Shown piece after piece: positions 33,463 to 41,924 of a DNA stretch of 64,000 nucleotides (the first letter of the stretch is position 1; every line of letters begins with the position of its first letter). The translations under genes and the position numbers were made by a program. Location: positions 1 to 64,000 of the forward strand of contig CAWHAP010000008.1 in NCBI GenBank assembly GCA_963827335.1, in the 5' to 3' direction. This DNA is from DASQMT01 sp963827335. GTDB lineage: Bacteria; Actinomycetota; Thermoleophilia; Solirubrobacterales; Solirubrobacteraceae. The notes under the pieces are model-generated. The model saw nothing but the letters and a program-made list of their open reading frames with translations, did no database searches and was not told the DNA's origin.

Positions 33463-34205
33463 TGGACGGCCTCGCCGCGCTGCTCGCCGCCGCGCGCACG
33501 GATCCGGCGCTCGCGGTGCTCGACGGGTTCCACGCGCTCAAGCACGCCCTGCGCTTCGGCGCGGACGTGCTCGCGGCGGGGACGTCGGACCCGGACGGAT
33601 TGGCACGGCTCGCGGCGGAGCTCGCCCCGGAGCTCGACCTCGCGATGGTCGAGCCCGTCGGCGCCGCGGTGCTCGGCCCGCGCGCGCACCACACGGGCGT
33701 CGTGGCGGTCGCGCGGCGCCCGCCGTTCGACCCCGCGGCGCTCGGGCCCGGGCCCGCCGTCCTGCTCGAGGACCCGCGGCACCTCGGCAACGTCGGCGCG
33801 GTCGTGCGCGTCGCCGCGGCGGCGGGCGCGGCCGGCGTGCTGACCACCGGCGCCCGCGATCCCTGGGACCGGGCGGCGCTGCGCGGCGCGGCCGGCCTGC
33901 ACTACGCGCTCCCGGTCGGCCGCGTCGGGGCGCTCCCCCCGGGGCGCCCGCTCGTGGCGCTCGATCCCGACGGCGCCCCGCTCGGCGCGCTGCCGGCCGG
34001 CGCGCTGCTCGCCTTCGGCACGGAGCGCCACGGGCTGGGCCCGGACCTGCTGGCGCGGGCCGAGCGGCGCGTCGCCATCCCCATGCGGGCGGGCGTCTCG
34101 AGCCTCAACCTCGCCACCGCGGTCGCGGTCGCGCTCTACACCGCGCGGAGCGACTTCTCCCAGCGCTCGATCGTCCACGCGGGGCGCATGCCGATCGACT
34201 CGTAG
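33462..34205 (+). CDS. SpoU/TrmH-family RNA 2'-O-methyltransferase
   Basis: 247 residues. The three SPOUT motifs are visible: LGNVGAVVRVAAAAGA near residue 107, LLAFGTERHGLGPDLL near 182, and IPMRAGVSSLNLATAVAVAL near 205. The knotted SAM-binding domain is complete, and the substrate-binding N-terminal domain is short. It modifies rRNA or tRNA by family. The last ~20 residues run antisense into the convergent GNAT gene (70-bp overlap) and look like a read-through extension. Confidence 0.9.
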   Translation: MDGLAALLAAARTDPALAVLDGFHALKHALRFGADVLAAGTSDPDGLARLAAELAPELDLAMVEPVGAAVLGPRAHHTGVVAVARRPPFDPAALGPGPAVLLEDPRHLGNVGAVVRVAAAAGAAGVLTTGARDPWDRAALRGAAGLHYALPVGRVGALPPGRPLVALDPDGAPLGALPAGALLAFGTERHGLGPDLLARAERRVAIPMRAGVSSLNLATAVAVALYTARSDFSQRSIVHAGRMPIDS

Positions 34206-35020
34206 AGCCGCGTCGCGCTCGCGTTCTCGCCCTGCACGGAGAGCTCGGCGGCCGCCAGCCCGGCGGTGCGCAGGGCCGCGAGGCCGTGCAGCAGCAGCGC
34301 GCGGCCGAGGCCGTGCCCGCGGGCCCGGGCGGCGACGGCGAGGTGGTCGACGTAGCCGACGCCCTCGTCCCAGCGCTCGCAGAGCACGACGCCCGTGAGC
34401 CCGCCGGCGTCCTCGTGCAGCAGCCACAGCGATGGGTCCCAGCCCTCCTTGTCCACCTTGGCCGCCTGCCAGGACTCGAGCGAGCGCGGCTCGTTGCCCG
34501 GCACGCCGGCCATCGCCTCCTCCACGAGCGCGTGGACCGGCGCGTCGTCGATCCCGCGGTCGAAGGCCCGCACGTGGACGTCTGCGGGCGGCGGCCCCGC
34601 CTCCGCCAGCTCCATGCGCATGCGGAAGTAGCTGTAGGCCGGCCAGTAGCCGGCCTCGAGCAGGTGCGTGCGCGCGAGCTCGTTGCCGGCCGGGACGTAC
34701 TGGCGCACGAGCGTCTCGCCCCGCTCGACCGCGCGCGCCTCCGCGGCCTGGCGCAGCAGCGTGCCGACGCCGCGGCCCTCGCCGGCGGGCGGGACGGTCA
34801 CGAGGGCGGCGCCGCGGTCGTCGAGCAGGGCGTACCCGAGCGCCGCGCCGTCGTCCTCCACGAGGAACGCGTCGCGGGCCAGCTCCACGCCGGGCGCGGT
34901 CCAGTCGGCCTCCACGTCCTCGAGCGTGTAGTCGGGCCGGCCGAGGTCTGCGATGTCACGGGCGACGATCAGCTCGAGGACGGCCCGGGCGTCAGCCGGA
35001 CGGGGTGCGCGGACCTGCAT
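34136..35020 (-). CDS. Double GNAT-domain acetyltransferase
   Basis: 294 residues from the ATG at 35020 (MQVRAPRPADARAVLE), chosen over an upstream ATG because TACAGT lies 7 nt before it. Two GNAT modules are present. The N-terminal one has GEGRGVGTLLRQAAE. The second has the better acetyl-CoA motif ARARGHGLGRALLLHGL and ends ENASATRLYESIGMRPAW. The layout resembles MshD-like tandem GNATs, but mycothiol synthase identity is not supported. Confidence 0.86.
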   Translation of the reverse strand: MQVRAPRPADARAVLELIVARDIADLGRPDYTLEDVEADWTAPGVELARDAFLVEDDGAALGYALLDDRGAALVTVPPAGEGRGVGTLLRQAAEARAVERGETLVRQYVPAGNELARTHLLEAGYWPAYSYFRMRMELAEAGPPPADVHVRAFDRGIDDAPVHALVEEAMAGVPGNEPRSLESWQAAKVDKEGWDPSLWLLHEDAGGLTGVVLCERWDEGVGYVDHLAVAARARGHGLGRALLLHGLAALRTAGLAAAELSVQGENASATRLYESIGMRPAWTIERWEKSLRAV

Positions 35021-35054
35021 TGGCGGCACTGTACGACGCCGGTAGCGTGCGCGC
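35021..35054. promoter_or_regulatory. Compact divergent leaderless promoters
   Basis: A 34-bp spacer holds TACAGT on the minus strand (35028-35033, 7 nt from the GNAT ATG) and TAGCGT on the plus strand (35043-35048, 6 nt from the ATPase ATG). No ribosome-binding sites are present. Confidence 0.5.
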
Positions 35055-36539
35055 ATGGACACCCACGCCCGGCTCGGCGCGCACCGGGCGCTGCGACGCG
35101 AGCTGGAGGAGGCGGTCCTCCCGCTCGCCGGCTCCGTCGACGGGCGGGCGTTCTCGTTCCAGGCCTCGCTGCACGGCCTCCGGCTCCAGGTCGGCGGCTA
35201 CGCCGCGATCGAGACGGAGGAGGGCACCCTGCTGGGCCAGGTCCAGGGGCTCGAGACCGCGACGCGCGACGCTGCCGAGCTCGCGCTCGCGGGCGACGAC
35301 GGGGCCGTCGCGACCGCGCCGCTGGCGCTGCGGCTCGCCGTCGGCACGGGGACGCTGCTCGAGGGCGCCGGCACGCCGTTCCACGACGGCGCCGTCCGGC
35401 CGGCCGAGCCCGCCGAGGTCGCCGCGTGGCTCGAGCGCGGCGCGCCGCGCCGCGCCCGGCTCGACGTCGGCGAGCTCGCGCTGGTCCCCGGCGTGCCGCT
35501 CGCGCTCGACGCCGGTGGGTTCGACCGCCACACGTTCCTGTGCGGGCAGTCCGGATCGGGCAGGACGTACGCGCTCGGCGTGCTGCTCGAGCGGCTGCTG
35601 CTGGAGACGACGCTGCGGATCGTCGTGCTCGACCCGAGCTCCGAGCACGTGCGGATCGGCGAGGTGCGCGGCGACGTGCCGGCATCGACGGCGAGCCGCT
35701 ACCGGCGGGTCGCGAGCTTCCTCGACGTGCACCGCGCCGGCGCGGGCGGCGGTGCGCGGCTGCGGCTGCGCTTCGGCGAGCTCGCGCCCGCCGCGCAGTC
35801 CGCGCTGCTGCGGCTGGACCCGGTCGCCGACCTGCGGGAGCACGCGGCGCTCGACGAGATCGTCGCCGCCGAGCGCCCGCCGACGCTCGAGGCCTTCCTC
35901 GCATCGGAGCGGGCGGGGGAGCAGCAGCTCGGGCTGCGCGTGCGCAATCTCGGGATCGACCGGCTCGGGCTGTGGGCGCGGAGCGACCCGGGCACGACGC
36001 TGGAGGCGGCCGGGGACACCGGGCGCCGCGGGCTGATCGTCGACCTCGGCTCGCTCCCCACCCGCACCGAGCAGGCGCTGACCGCGGCGGCCGTCCTCGG
36101 CCGGCTGTGGGAGCGGCGCGAGGAGCGCGCGCCCGTCCTGATCGTCATCGACGACGCGCACGACGTCTGCCCGGCCGAGCCGCAGGACCGGCTGACGGCG
36201 GTCGCCACCGAGCACGCCGTCCGGATCGCCGCCGAGGGCCGCAGGTACGGCCTCTACCTGCTCGCGTGCACGCAGCGCCCGCAGAAGGTGCATCCGAACG
36301 TCGTCACGCAGTGCGACAACCTCGTGCTCATGCGGCTCGCCTCGGCGGCCGACACCGCCTACGCGCAGGAGGTGTTCTCGCACGTGCCCGCGGGGCTGCT
36401 GGCGCGCGCGCCCGCGCTCGGCCAGGGGGAGGCCGTGGTGGCGGGCAGGATCTGCCGCTCGGCCGCGCTCCTGCGCTTCGGCCGCCGGCTCTCGCACGAG
36501 GGCGGCGCCGGCGTGCCGTCGGACTGGGCGGCGGGCTAG
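35055..36539 (+). CDS. HerA/DUF87-like hexameric ATPase with altered Walker motifs
   Basis: 494 residues. The N-terminal ~150 form a HAS-barrel-like beta domain, as in archaeal HerA. The ATPase core has GQSGSGRT at 164-171, where the invariant Walker A Lys is Arg170. Walker B is VLIVIDDAH at 361-369, where the usual catalytic Glu is Asp. Downstream elements (EGRRYGLYLLACTQRPQKVH, and the QCDN sensor region) are well kept. HerA proteins translocate DNA with NurA; no nurA is adjacent. The double substitution suggests weak or no hydrolysis. It converges with the transglutaminase gene, sharing CTAG. Confidence 0.82.
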   Translation: MDTHARLGAHRALRRELEEAVLPLAGSVDGRAFSFQASLHGLRLQVGGYAAIETEEGTLLGQVQGLETATRDAAELALAGDDGAVATAPLALRLAVGTGTLLEGAGTPFHDGAVRPAEPAEVAAWLERGAPRRARLDVGELALVPGVPLALDAGGFDRHTFLCGQSGSGRTYALGVLLERLLLETTLRIVVLDPSSEHVRIGEVRGDVPASTASRYRRVASFLDVHRAGAGGGARLRLRFGELAPAAQSALLRLDPVADLREHAALDEIVAAERPPTLEAFLASERAGEQQLGLRVRNLGIDRLGLWARSDPGTTLEAAGDTGRRGLIVDLGSLPTRTEQALTAAAVLGRLWERREERAPVLIVIDDAHDVCPAEPQDRLTAVATEHAVRIAAEGRRYGLYLLACTQRPQKVHPNVVTQCDNLVLMRLASAADTAYAQEVFSHVPAGLLARAPALGQGEAVVAGRICRSAALLRFGRRLSHEGGAGVPSDWAAG

Positions 36540-37417
36540 GTCGCCGGCGCCGTGCGCGGGCTCGTGTCCGTGCGCGTCATGCGCACGGACGCGTCGAGCT
36601 CGGCGGCCGCCTTGCCGCGGAACACGCCCTTGATCGGCGGCACGTCGGAGTAGTGGCGGCCGTGGCCGATCTTGACGTGGCGCTCGCCGGCCAGCCCGCG
36701 GTTCGTCGGGTCGGCGGCCACCCAGACGGGCTCGCCGTCGTCGGGCGCGGGGATGAGCGCCTCGATCCAGGCGTGGGTGTCGACCTCCGCGGAGTCGGCG
36801 GCCTCGTCCTCCGCGCGCGGGGCGAACAGGTAGCCGGAGACGTAGCGCGCGGCGAGCCCGTGGCGGCGCAGCAGGACGAGCGCCAGGTGCGCGAAGTCCT
36901 GGCACACGCCGGCGCCCGCCTCGAGCAGGTCCTCGACCGTCGACCCGACGTAGGTCACGCCGGCGCGGTACTCGAAGCGGTCCGGGATCACCTCGGCGAC
37001 CGCCTGGAGCGTGGCCGCCGGCGACGCGGCGCGCGAGAGGCCGACGAGCTCGTCGATCGCCACGCGGTCGGGCTCGCTCCCGAACGGCAGCCGGTACTCG
37101 CCGCACTGGGCCAGGTAGCCGGCGTCCTCCGCCGGGGCCCAGCTTGTCTCCGGCGGCGGCTGCGCCGGCGACGTGGCGACCCGCGCGCGGACGTCGATCG
37201 CGAGGTGCTCGTGCGGCTTGGAGACGCCGAACTCGATCACCGTCGTGCCGTAGTAGTCGAGATGCTGGTGCAGCCGCGTCTCGGGATCCACGCGCACGCC
37301 GAAGTCGTCGACCCGCTGGTGCGGCGTGGTCGCGGGCTTGACCCGCAGCGCGTTGAGGTTGTCCGTGACCGGCTCGCCGTAGCGGTACTCGGTCAGGTAG
37401 CGGATCGCGAAGTGCAT
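36536..37417 (-). CDS. Transglutaminase-like protein of the ATP-grasp cluster
   Basis: 293 residues. The N-terminal Bact_transglu_N domain (MHFAIRYLTEYRYGEPVTDN) is followed by a transglutaminase core. The catalytic triad is seen as GVCQDFAH, DTHAWIEA and ADPTN. The stop and start codons of this and the upstream alpha-E gene abut. It acts in the cytoplasm as a predicted peptidase or amide-forming enzyme of the ATP-grasp/alpha-E system. Confidence 0.9.
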   Translation of the reverse strand: MHFAIRYLTEYRYGEPVTDNLNALRVKPATTPHQRVDDFGVRVDPETRLHQHLDYYGTTVIEFGVSKPHEHLAIDVRARVATSPAQPPPETSWAPAEDAGYLAQCGEYRLPFGSEPDRVAIDELVGLSRAASPAATLQAVAEVIPDRFEYRAGVTYVGSTVEDLLEAGAGVCQDFAHLALVLLRRHGLAARYVSGYLFAPRAEDEAADSAEVDTHAWIEALIPAPDDGEPVWVAADPTNRGLAGERHVKIGHGRHYSDVPPIKGVFRGKAAAELDASVRMTRTDTSPRTAPAT

Positions 37418-38373
37418 CAGGGGGTCGCGAGTCTAGGCACGGGCGGGGACGCGCCGCCGAAGTAGCGCTGGGCGATGTCGGCGTCGACCTGGGCGAGCTC
37501 CTGCTGGGCGTGGCCGAGCATCTGCGTGATGCCGCCGGCGCCGTCGAGCGCGCGCGAGCGGAAGTCGAGGTCGGCCTGCAGGCGCCCGAGGCGCAGGACC
37601 GGCGCCGAGTTGCGGTACCCGGCGTCCGCCTCCGTGAGCGCCTCGTGGAGCGCCTCGACCGACGCGGCGACGGAGTCCGGGTAGGCGCGCTCGTAGAGCA
37701 GGAACCGGCCGACGGGGCGGGCGTTGGGCGGCGCGGGCACCGCGCGCCGGTAGGCCTGGAAGCCGCCGACCGCCTGCAGCAGCGCGAGCGCCTGGCCGTC
37801 GCGCAGGTGGTCGTCGCCGGTCTCCTCGCCCGGCGGGAGCGCGACGCGCAGCATCCGCAGCACCATGTCGGCGGCCTCGATGCGCGAGCCCGCCTCCAGG
37901 AAGGCGTGCGCCTCGTCGCGCAGCATCGTGCGGCCGGTGACGCCCCAGAAGAGCCCGCAGCGCTCCTTCACGTAGGCGTAGACGGAGTAGGGGCCGGTGC
38001 GCAGCGCCGCCGAGTTGTCGCGCCGCAGCAGGCCGAGGTGGAACGTGTTGATCGCCTCCCACATCTCGGCCGAGAACACGTCGCGCACGGTCCGCGCGCC
38101 CTCGCGCGCCTGCGTGACGCAGCTCGCGACCGAGGCGGCGTGCGTGCGGTCGAGCGTGAGTCGCTGCACGACCGCGTCGCGCGACGGCGCGGGCTCGGGG
38201 CGCTCGACGCCCATGATCGCCAGCAGCGCGTCCCACGACAGCCGCACGCCGGGGTCGTCGCGCCGGCCCTGGACGTCGGCGTGGAAGACGCCGTCGAGCA
38301 TGCGGGCGGTGTGCTCGGCGCGCGAGAGCTGGCGGCCGATCCAGTACAGCTCGTGCGCGATCCGGGCGAGCAC
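37417..38373 (-). CDS. Alpha-E domain protein (DUF403)
   Basis: 318 residues, all-helical. It begins MLARIAHELYWIGRQLSRAE, the alpha-E hallmark, and contains the ERCGLFWGVTGRTM and DEAHAFLEAGSRIEAADMV segments. It is always found with circularly permuted ATP-grasp proteins and transglutaminase-like peptidases, as here. Such clusters have been predicted to make or modify peptides. The biochemical function of alpha-E is unknown. Confidence 0.9.
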   Translation of the reverse strand: MLARIAHELYWIGRQLSRAEHTARMLDGVFHADVQGRRDDPGVRLSWDALLAIMGVERPEPAPSRDAVVQRLTLDRTHAASVASCVTQAREGARTVRDVFSAEMWEAINTFHLGLLRRDNSAALRTGPYSVYAYVKERCGLFWGVTGRTMLRDEAHAFLEAGSRIEAADMVLRMLRVALPPGEETGDDHLRDGQALALLQAVGGFQAYRRAVPAPPNARPVGRFLLYERAYPDSVAASVEALHEALTEADAGYRNSAPVLRLGRLQADLDFRSRALDGAGGITQMLGHAQQELAQVDADIAQRYFGGASPPVPRLATP

Positions 38374-38374
38374 G

Positions 38375-39937
38375 TCAGCCCTGTTGCTGCTGCTGTCGCT
38401 GCTGGCCGGACCACTCCCCGCCCTGGCGCAGGCCGGGCAGCTCGGGCGGCGACCAGCCGGCGACGGCGGCGAAGTCGGTCGTCGTGCCGCTCGGCTCCTC
38501 CTCCAGCACCCACGTGTCCTTGGAGCCGCCGCCCTGCGAGGAGTTGACGATCATCGAGCCCTCGCGCAGCGCGACGCGCGTCAGCCCGCCCGGCACGATG
38601 TGGATGTCCTCGCCGAAGACGGCGAACGGGCGCAGGTCGACGTGCCGCGGCACGAGCGCGCCGTCGGGCGAGGCGGTCGGGCAGGTCGAGAGCTTGACGA
38701 GCTCCTGGGCGATCCAGCGCTCGGGGCGGCGCTGGATCTCGTCGGCCTGGCGGGCGATCTGCTCGTCGCTCGCGCCCGGGCCGATGAACACCCCCTTGCC
38801 GCCCGACTGGTCGACGGGCTTGACGACGACCTCGTCGAGCCGGCGGAGGATCGCGCGGCGCTGCTCGGGGTCGGCCATCAGGTAGGTCGGGACGTTGGCG
38901 AGGATCGGCTCCTCGTTCAGGTAGAAGCGGATCATGTCGGGGACGTGGTGGTACACGGCCTTGTCGTCGGCCACGCCGGTGCCGACCGCGTTGACGATCG
39001 CCACGGTGCCGGCGCGGTAGGCGCGCATGAGCCCCGGCACGCCGAGCAGGGAGTCCGGGCGGAACTCGAGCGGGTCCATGAAGTCGTCGTCGATGCGCCG
39101 GTAGATCGCGTGGACGCGCTGGAGCCCGTTCGTGGTGCGGATGTAGCAGGCGGCGTCGCGGACGACGAGGTCGGACGCCTCGACGAGCTCGACGCCCATC
39201 TGGCGCGCGAGGAAGGCGTGCTCGAAGTAGGCGGAGTTGAACGGGCCCGGCGTCCACACCACCACGGTGGCGGCCTCCTCGGCGCTCGTGGGCGCGACCT
39301 CGGTCAGCGCGGTGCGCAGCAGCGCGGGGTAGTGGTCGACGGGGCGGACGCGGTAGGACGCGAACAGGCCGGGGAGCAGGCGCGTCATCGCCACCCGGTT
39401 CTCGAGCACGTAGGAGATGCCGCTCGGCGTGCGGACGTTGTCCTCCAGCACCTTCCAGCTGCCGTCGCCGTCGCGCACGAGGTCGCAGCCGGAGACGTGG
39501 CAGTACACGCCCCCGGGCGGCCGGATCCCGTGCGCGGCGCGGGCGAAGGCCGAGCGCGAGACGATCAGGTCCCACGGCACGATGCCCGCGTGGACGATCT
39601 CGCGCGCGTGGTAGACGTCGTCGACGAACGCGTTCAGCGCGCGGATGCGCTGGGCGAGGCCGCGCTTGATCGTGCGCCACTCGTCCGCCGGGATGATCCG
39701 CGGGACGAGGTCGAGCGGGAACGGGCGGTCGCGCACCGGGCCGTCGGCGTCCGGTCCCCCCGCATCGAACGTGATGCCCTGCTGCATGAAGATCGAGTCG
39801 CGCATGCGGCCGGCGTCGGAGAGCGCCTCGGGCCCGAGCTCGGCGAGCGCGGCGGCGAGCGCCAGCGCGTGGTCGCGCGGGCGGCCCGGCGCGGCGAACA
39901 CCTCGTCGTAGCTGCCCTCCATCGGCCGCATGTTCAC
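38375..39937 (-). CDS. Circularly permuted ATP-grasp type 2 protein
   Basis: 520 residues (fewer if the internal ATG at 39931 or 39919 is used; the annotated GTG has no clear ribosome-binding site). Motifs of DUF404/DUF407 are present: GGVYCHVSGCDLVRDGDGSW, VLEDNVRTPSGISYVLENR, DEVVVKPVDQSGGKGVF (ATP-binding Lys and Gly loop) and FAVFGEDIHI. The C-terminus is Gln-rich (QQRQQQQQG). It is the first gene of the three-gene cluster and would activate a carboxylate as acyl-phosphate for amide bond formation. Confidence 0.9.
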   Translation of the reverse strand: MNMRPMEGSYDEVFAAPGRPRDHALALAAALAELGPEALSDAGRMRDSIFMQQGITFDAGGPDADGPVRDRPFPLDLVPRIIPADEWRTIKRGLAQRIRALNAFVDDVYHAREIVHAGIVPWDLIVSRSAFARAAHGIRPPGGVYCHVSGCDLVRDGDGSWKVLEDNVRTPSGISYVLENRVAMTRLLPGLFASYRVRPVDHYPALLRTALTEVAPTSAEEAATVVVWTPGPFNSAYFEHAFLARQMGVELVEASDLVVRDAACYIRTTNGLQRVHAIYRRIDDDFMDPLEFRPDSLLGVPGLMRAYRAGTVAIVNAVGTGVADDKAVYHHVPDMIRFYLNEEPILANVPTYLMADPEQRRAILRRLDEVVVKPVDQSGGKGVFIGPGASDEQIARQADEIQRRPERWIAQELVKLSTCPTASPDGALVPRHVDLRPFAVFGEDIHIVPGGLTRVALREGSMIVNSSQGGGSKDTWVLEEEPSGTTTDFAAVAGWSPPELPGLRQGGEWSGQQRQQQQQG

Positions 39938-39951
39938 AGGCCCGCGGTCGC

Positions 39952-39957
39952 TAAGGT
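39952..39957 (+). promoter_or_regulatory. -10 box of the LLM oxidoreductase gene
   Basis: TAAGGT, 6 nt before the ATG at 39964, no Shine-Dalgarno. The same hexamer precedes the TetR gene at 46572. Confidence 0.48.
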
Positions 39958-39963
39958 CGCGCG

Positions 39964-40899
39964 ATGCGCTTCGCCGTCATGATCGAGGGCCAGGAGGACG
40001 TCACCTGGGAGGACTGGCTCGCGCTCGCCCGCGCGTGCGAGCGGCTCGGGATCGAGGCCCTGCTGCGCTCCGACCACTACGGCTCGGTCGACGGCGACGC
40101 GTCGCGCGGCTCGCTCGACGCCTGGGGGACGATCTGCGGGCTCGCCGCGGTCACGTCGACCCTGCGGCTGGGCACGCTCGTCTCGCCGGCGACGTTCCGC
40201 CACCCGTCCGTGCTGGCCAAGAGCGCGGTCACGGCCGACCACATCTCCGGCGGGCGGATCGAGCTCGGCATCGGGACGGGCTGGAACGTGGCCGAGCACC
40301 GCGCCTACGGCTTCCCCTTCCCGACCATGAAGCAGCGCATGGACCTGCTGGCCGAGCAGCTGGAGGTCATCAGCGGGTCGCTCGGCGCCGGGCCGTTCTC
40401 GTTCGCCGGCGAGCACGTCACCGTGACGGAGCTCGACGCGCTGCCCAAGCCGGTCCAGCGGCCGCTGCCGCTGCTGATGGGCGGTGGCGCCATGCCGCGC
40501 GGCGCCGCGCTGGCGGCGCGCTTCGCCTCCGAGTACAACGTGGTGCACCAGACGCCCGAGGACGCGGCCGCGGCGCGCGGCCGGCTCGAGGTGGCCTGCG
40601 CGCAGGCCGGGCGCGACCCCGCGACGCTGACCTTCTCGCTCATGCACGCCCTGCTGATCGGGGCGGACGAGCGGGAGCTGCGCGACCGCGCGGCGCGCCA
40701 CTCGGCGTGGTCCGGCGGCGAGCGGGACGTGGACGAGCTGCGCGCGAGCTGGATCGCGGGGACGCCGGACGAGGTCATCGCCCGGCTGCGCGCCTACGAG
40801 GCGGCAGGGGTCCAGCGCGTGATGCTCCAGCACCTCCTAGCGCGCGACGAGGCCGCGCTCGAGCTGTTCGCCGCCGAGGTCATGCCGGCGTTCGCGTGA
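39964..40899 (+). CDS. LLM-class (luciferase-like) F420-dependent oxidoreductase
   Basis: 311 residues forming a luciferase-type TIM barrel. It has GTLVSPATFRHPSVLAKSAV and ISGGRIELGIGTGWNVAEH, the signature of the actinobacterial F420-dependent subgroup. PLLMGGGAMPRG contributes to the cofactor site. F420 rather than FMN is inferred from the subgroup. The substrate is unknown. Its TGA overlaps the GTG of nudC, so they form an operon. Confidence 0.88.
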   Translation: MRFAVMIEGQEDVTWEDWLALARACERLGIEALLRSDHYGSVDGDASRGSLDAWGTICGLAAVTSTLRLGTLVSPATFRHPSVLAKSAVTADHISGGRIELGIGTGWNVAEHRAYGFPFPTMKQRMDLLAEQLEVISGSLGAGPFSFAGEHVTVTELDALPKPVQRPLPLLMGGGAMPRGAALAARFASEYNVVHQTPEDAAAARGRLEVACAQAGRDPATLTFSLMHALLIGADERELRDRAARHSAWSGGERDVDELRASWIAGTPDEVIARLRAYEAAGVQRVMLQHLLARDEAALELFAAEVMPAFA

Positions 40900-41924
40900 G
40901 CGGGGCCAACGCCTTCACCGGCGCGCGGCTCGACCGCGCGGGCGACGGGCGCCGGCGCGACGCGGCGTGGATCGCGGAGCAGCGCGCGCATCCCGGGGCG
41001 CGGGCGGTGCTCGCGGGGGACGCGGGCCTCGTCATGGACGGCGACCGCCTCGCGATCCTCCCGCTCGGCGGCGCGCTGGCCGCCGCGTCCGGCGACGCCG
41101 CGCACGAGCCGTCCGCCGGCGCACGCGGCGTGTTCCTCCTGGGCCTCGACGCCGACGGCCCGCTGTTCGCGGTCGACGTCGACGCGCCGGAGCCGGGCGG
41201 GGAGCGGGCGCCGCGCCTCATCGCCGCCGGCCTGCCGCGCGGCAGCGGCGCCGAGCGGCCGGCGCCCGCCGACGGGCCGCGCTCCGTCGGCCTGCGCGAG
41301 GCCGTCGCCGTGCTCCCGCAGGCCGAGGGCGGGCTCGCCGCCTACGTCGCGGCGCTGCTGAACTGGCACCGGCGGCACGCGTTCTGCGCCACCTGCGGCG
41401 CCCCGTCGGAGGTCGGCGAGGCCGGTCTCGTCCGCGTGTGCCCGCGCTGCGGCACCTCCCACCACCCGCGCACCGACCCGGTGGTGATCATGCTCGTCAC
41501 CGACGGCGCCGAGCGGGTGCTGCTGGGCCGCGCGCCGAGCTGGCCGCCACGCCGCTACTCGGCGCTGGCCGGCTTCGTGGAGCCGGGCGAGAGCCTGGAG
41601 GAGGCGGTCGCGCGCGAGGTCGCCGAGGAGGCGAGCGTGGCGGTCGGCCCGCCGCGCTACGTGGCCTCGCAGCCCTGGCCGTTCCCGGCCTCGCTCATGC
41701 TCGGCTTCGAGGCGCCGTGGACCGGCGGCGACGCCAGCCCGCAGGAGGACGAGATCCAGGACGTGCGCTGGTTCGGCCGTGCCGAGGTCGCCGCCGCGGC
41801 GGCCGACGACGTCGACGGCTGGGGCGGGAGCCCGGACCCGGCGGACCCGGACGCGACGTCGCTGCTGCTGCCGCCGCGCCTGGCCATCGCGCGGCGGCTG
41901 ATCGAGCGCTGGCTCGCTACCTGA
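40896..41924 (+). CDS. nudC: NADH pyrophosphatase NudC
   Basis: 342 residues from a GTG overlapping the preceding stop. After an N-terminal domain, a four-Cys zinc ribbon (CATC near 164 and CPRC near 182) precedes the Nudix box GFVEPGESLEEAVAREVAEE starting near 226. The NudC-specific motif SQPWPFPASLM follows. It hydrolyses NAD(H) to NMN(H) and AMP and can remove NAD caps from RNA. The stop overlaps the convergent hydrolase gene by eight bases. Confidence 0.92.
   Translation: MSGANAFTGARLDRAGDGRRRDAAWIAEQRAHPGARAVLAGDAGLVMDGDRLAILPLGGALAAASGDAAHEPSAGARGVFLLGLDADGPLFAVDVDAPEPGGERAPRLIAAGLPRGSGAERPAPADGPRSVGLREAVAVLPQAEGGLAAYVAALLNWHRRHAFCATCGAPSEVGEAGLVRVCPRCGTSHHPRTDPVVIMLVTDGAERVLLGRAPSWPPRRYSALAGFVEPGESLEEAVAREVAEEASVAVGPPRYVASQPWPFPASLMLGFEAPWTGGDASPQEDEIQDVRWFGRAEVAAAAADDVDGWGGSPDPADPDATSLLLPPRLAIARRLIERWLAT

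Noticed and set aside
34136..35020. Mycothiol synthase (mshD) as identity of the double GNAT
   Set aside because: Tandem GNAT architecture alone is not specific, and no other mycothiol gene is present.
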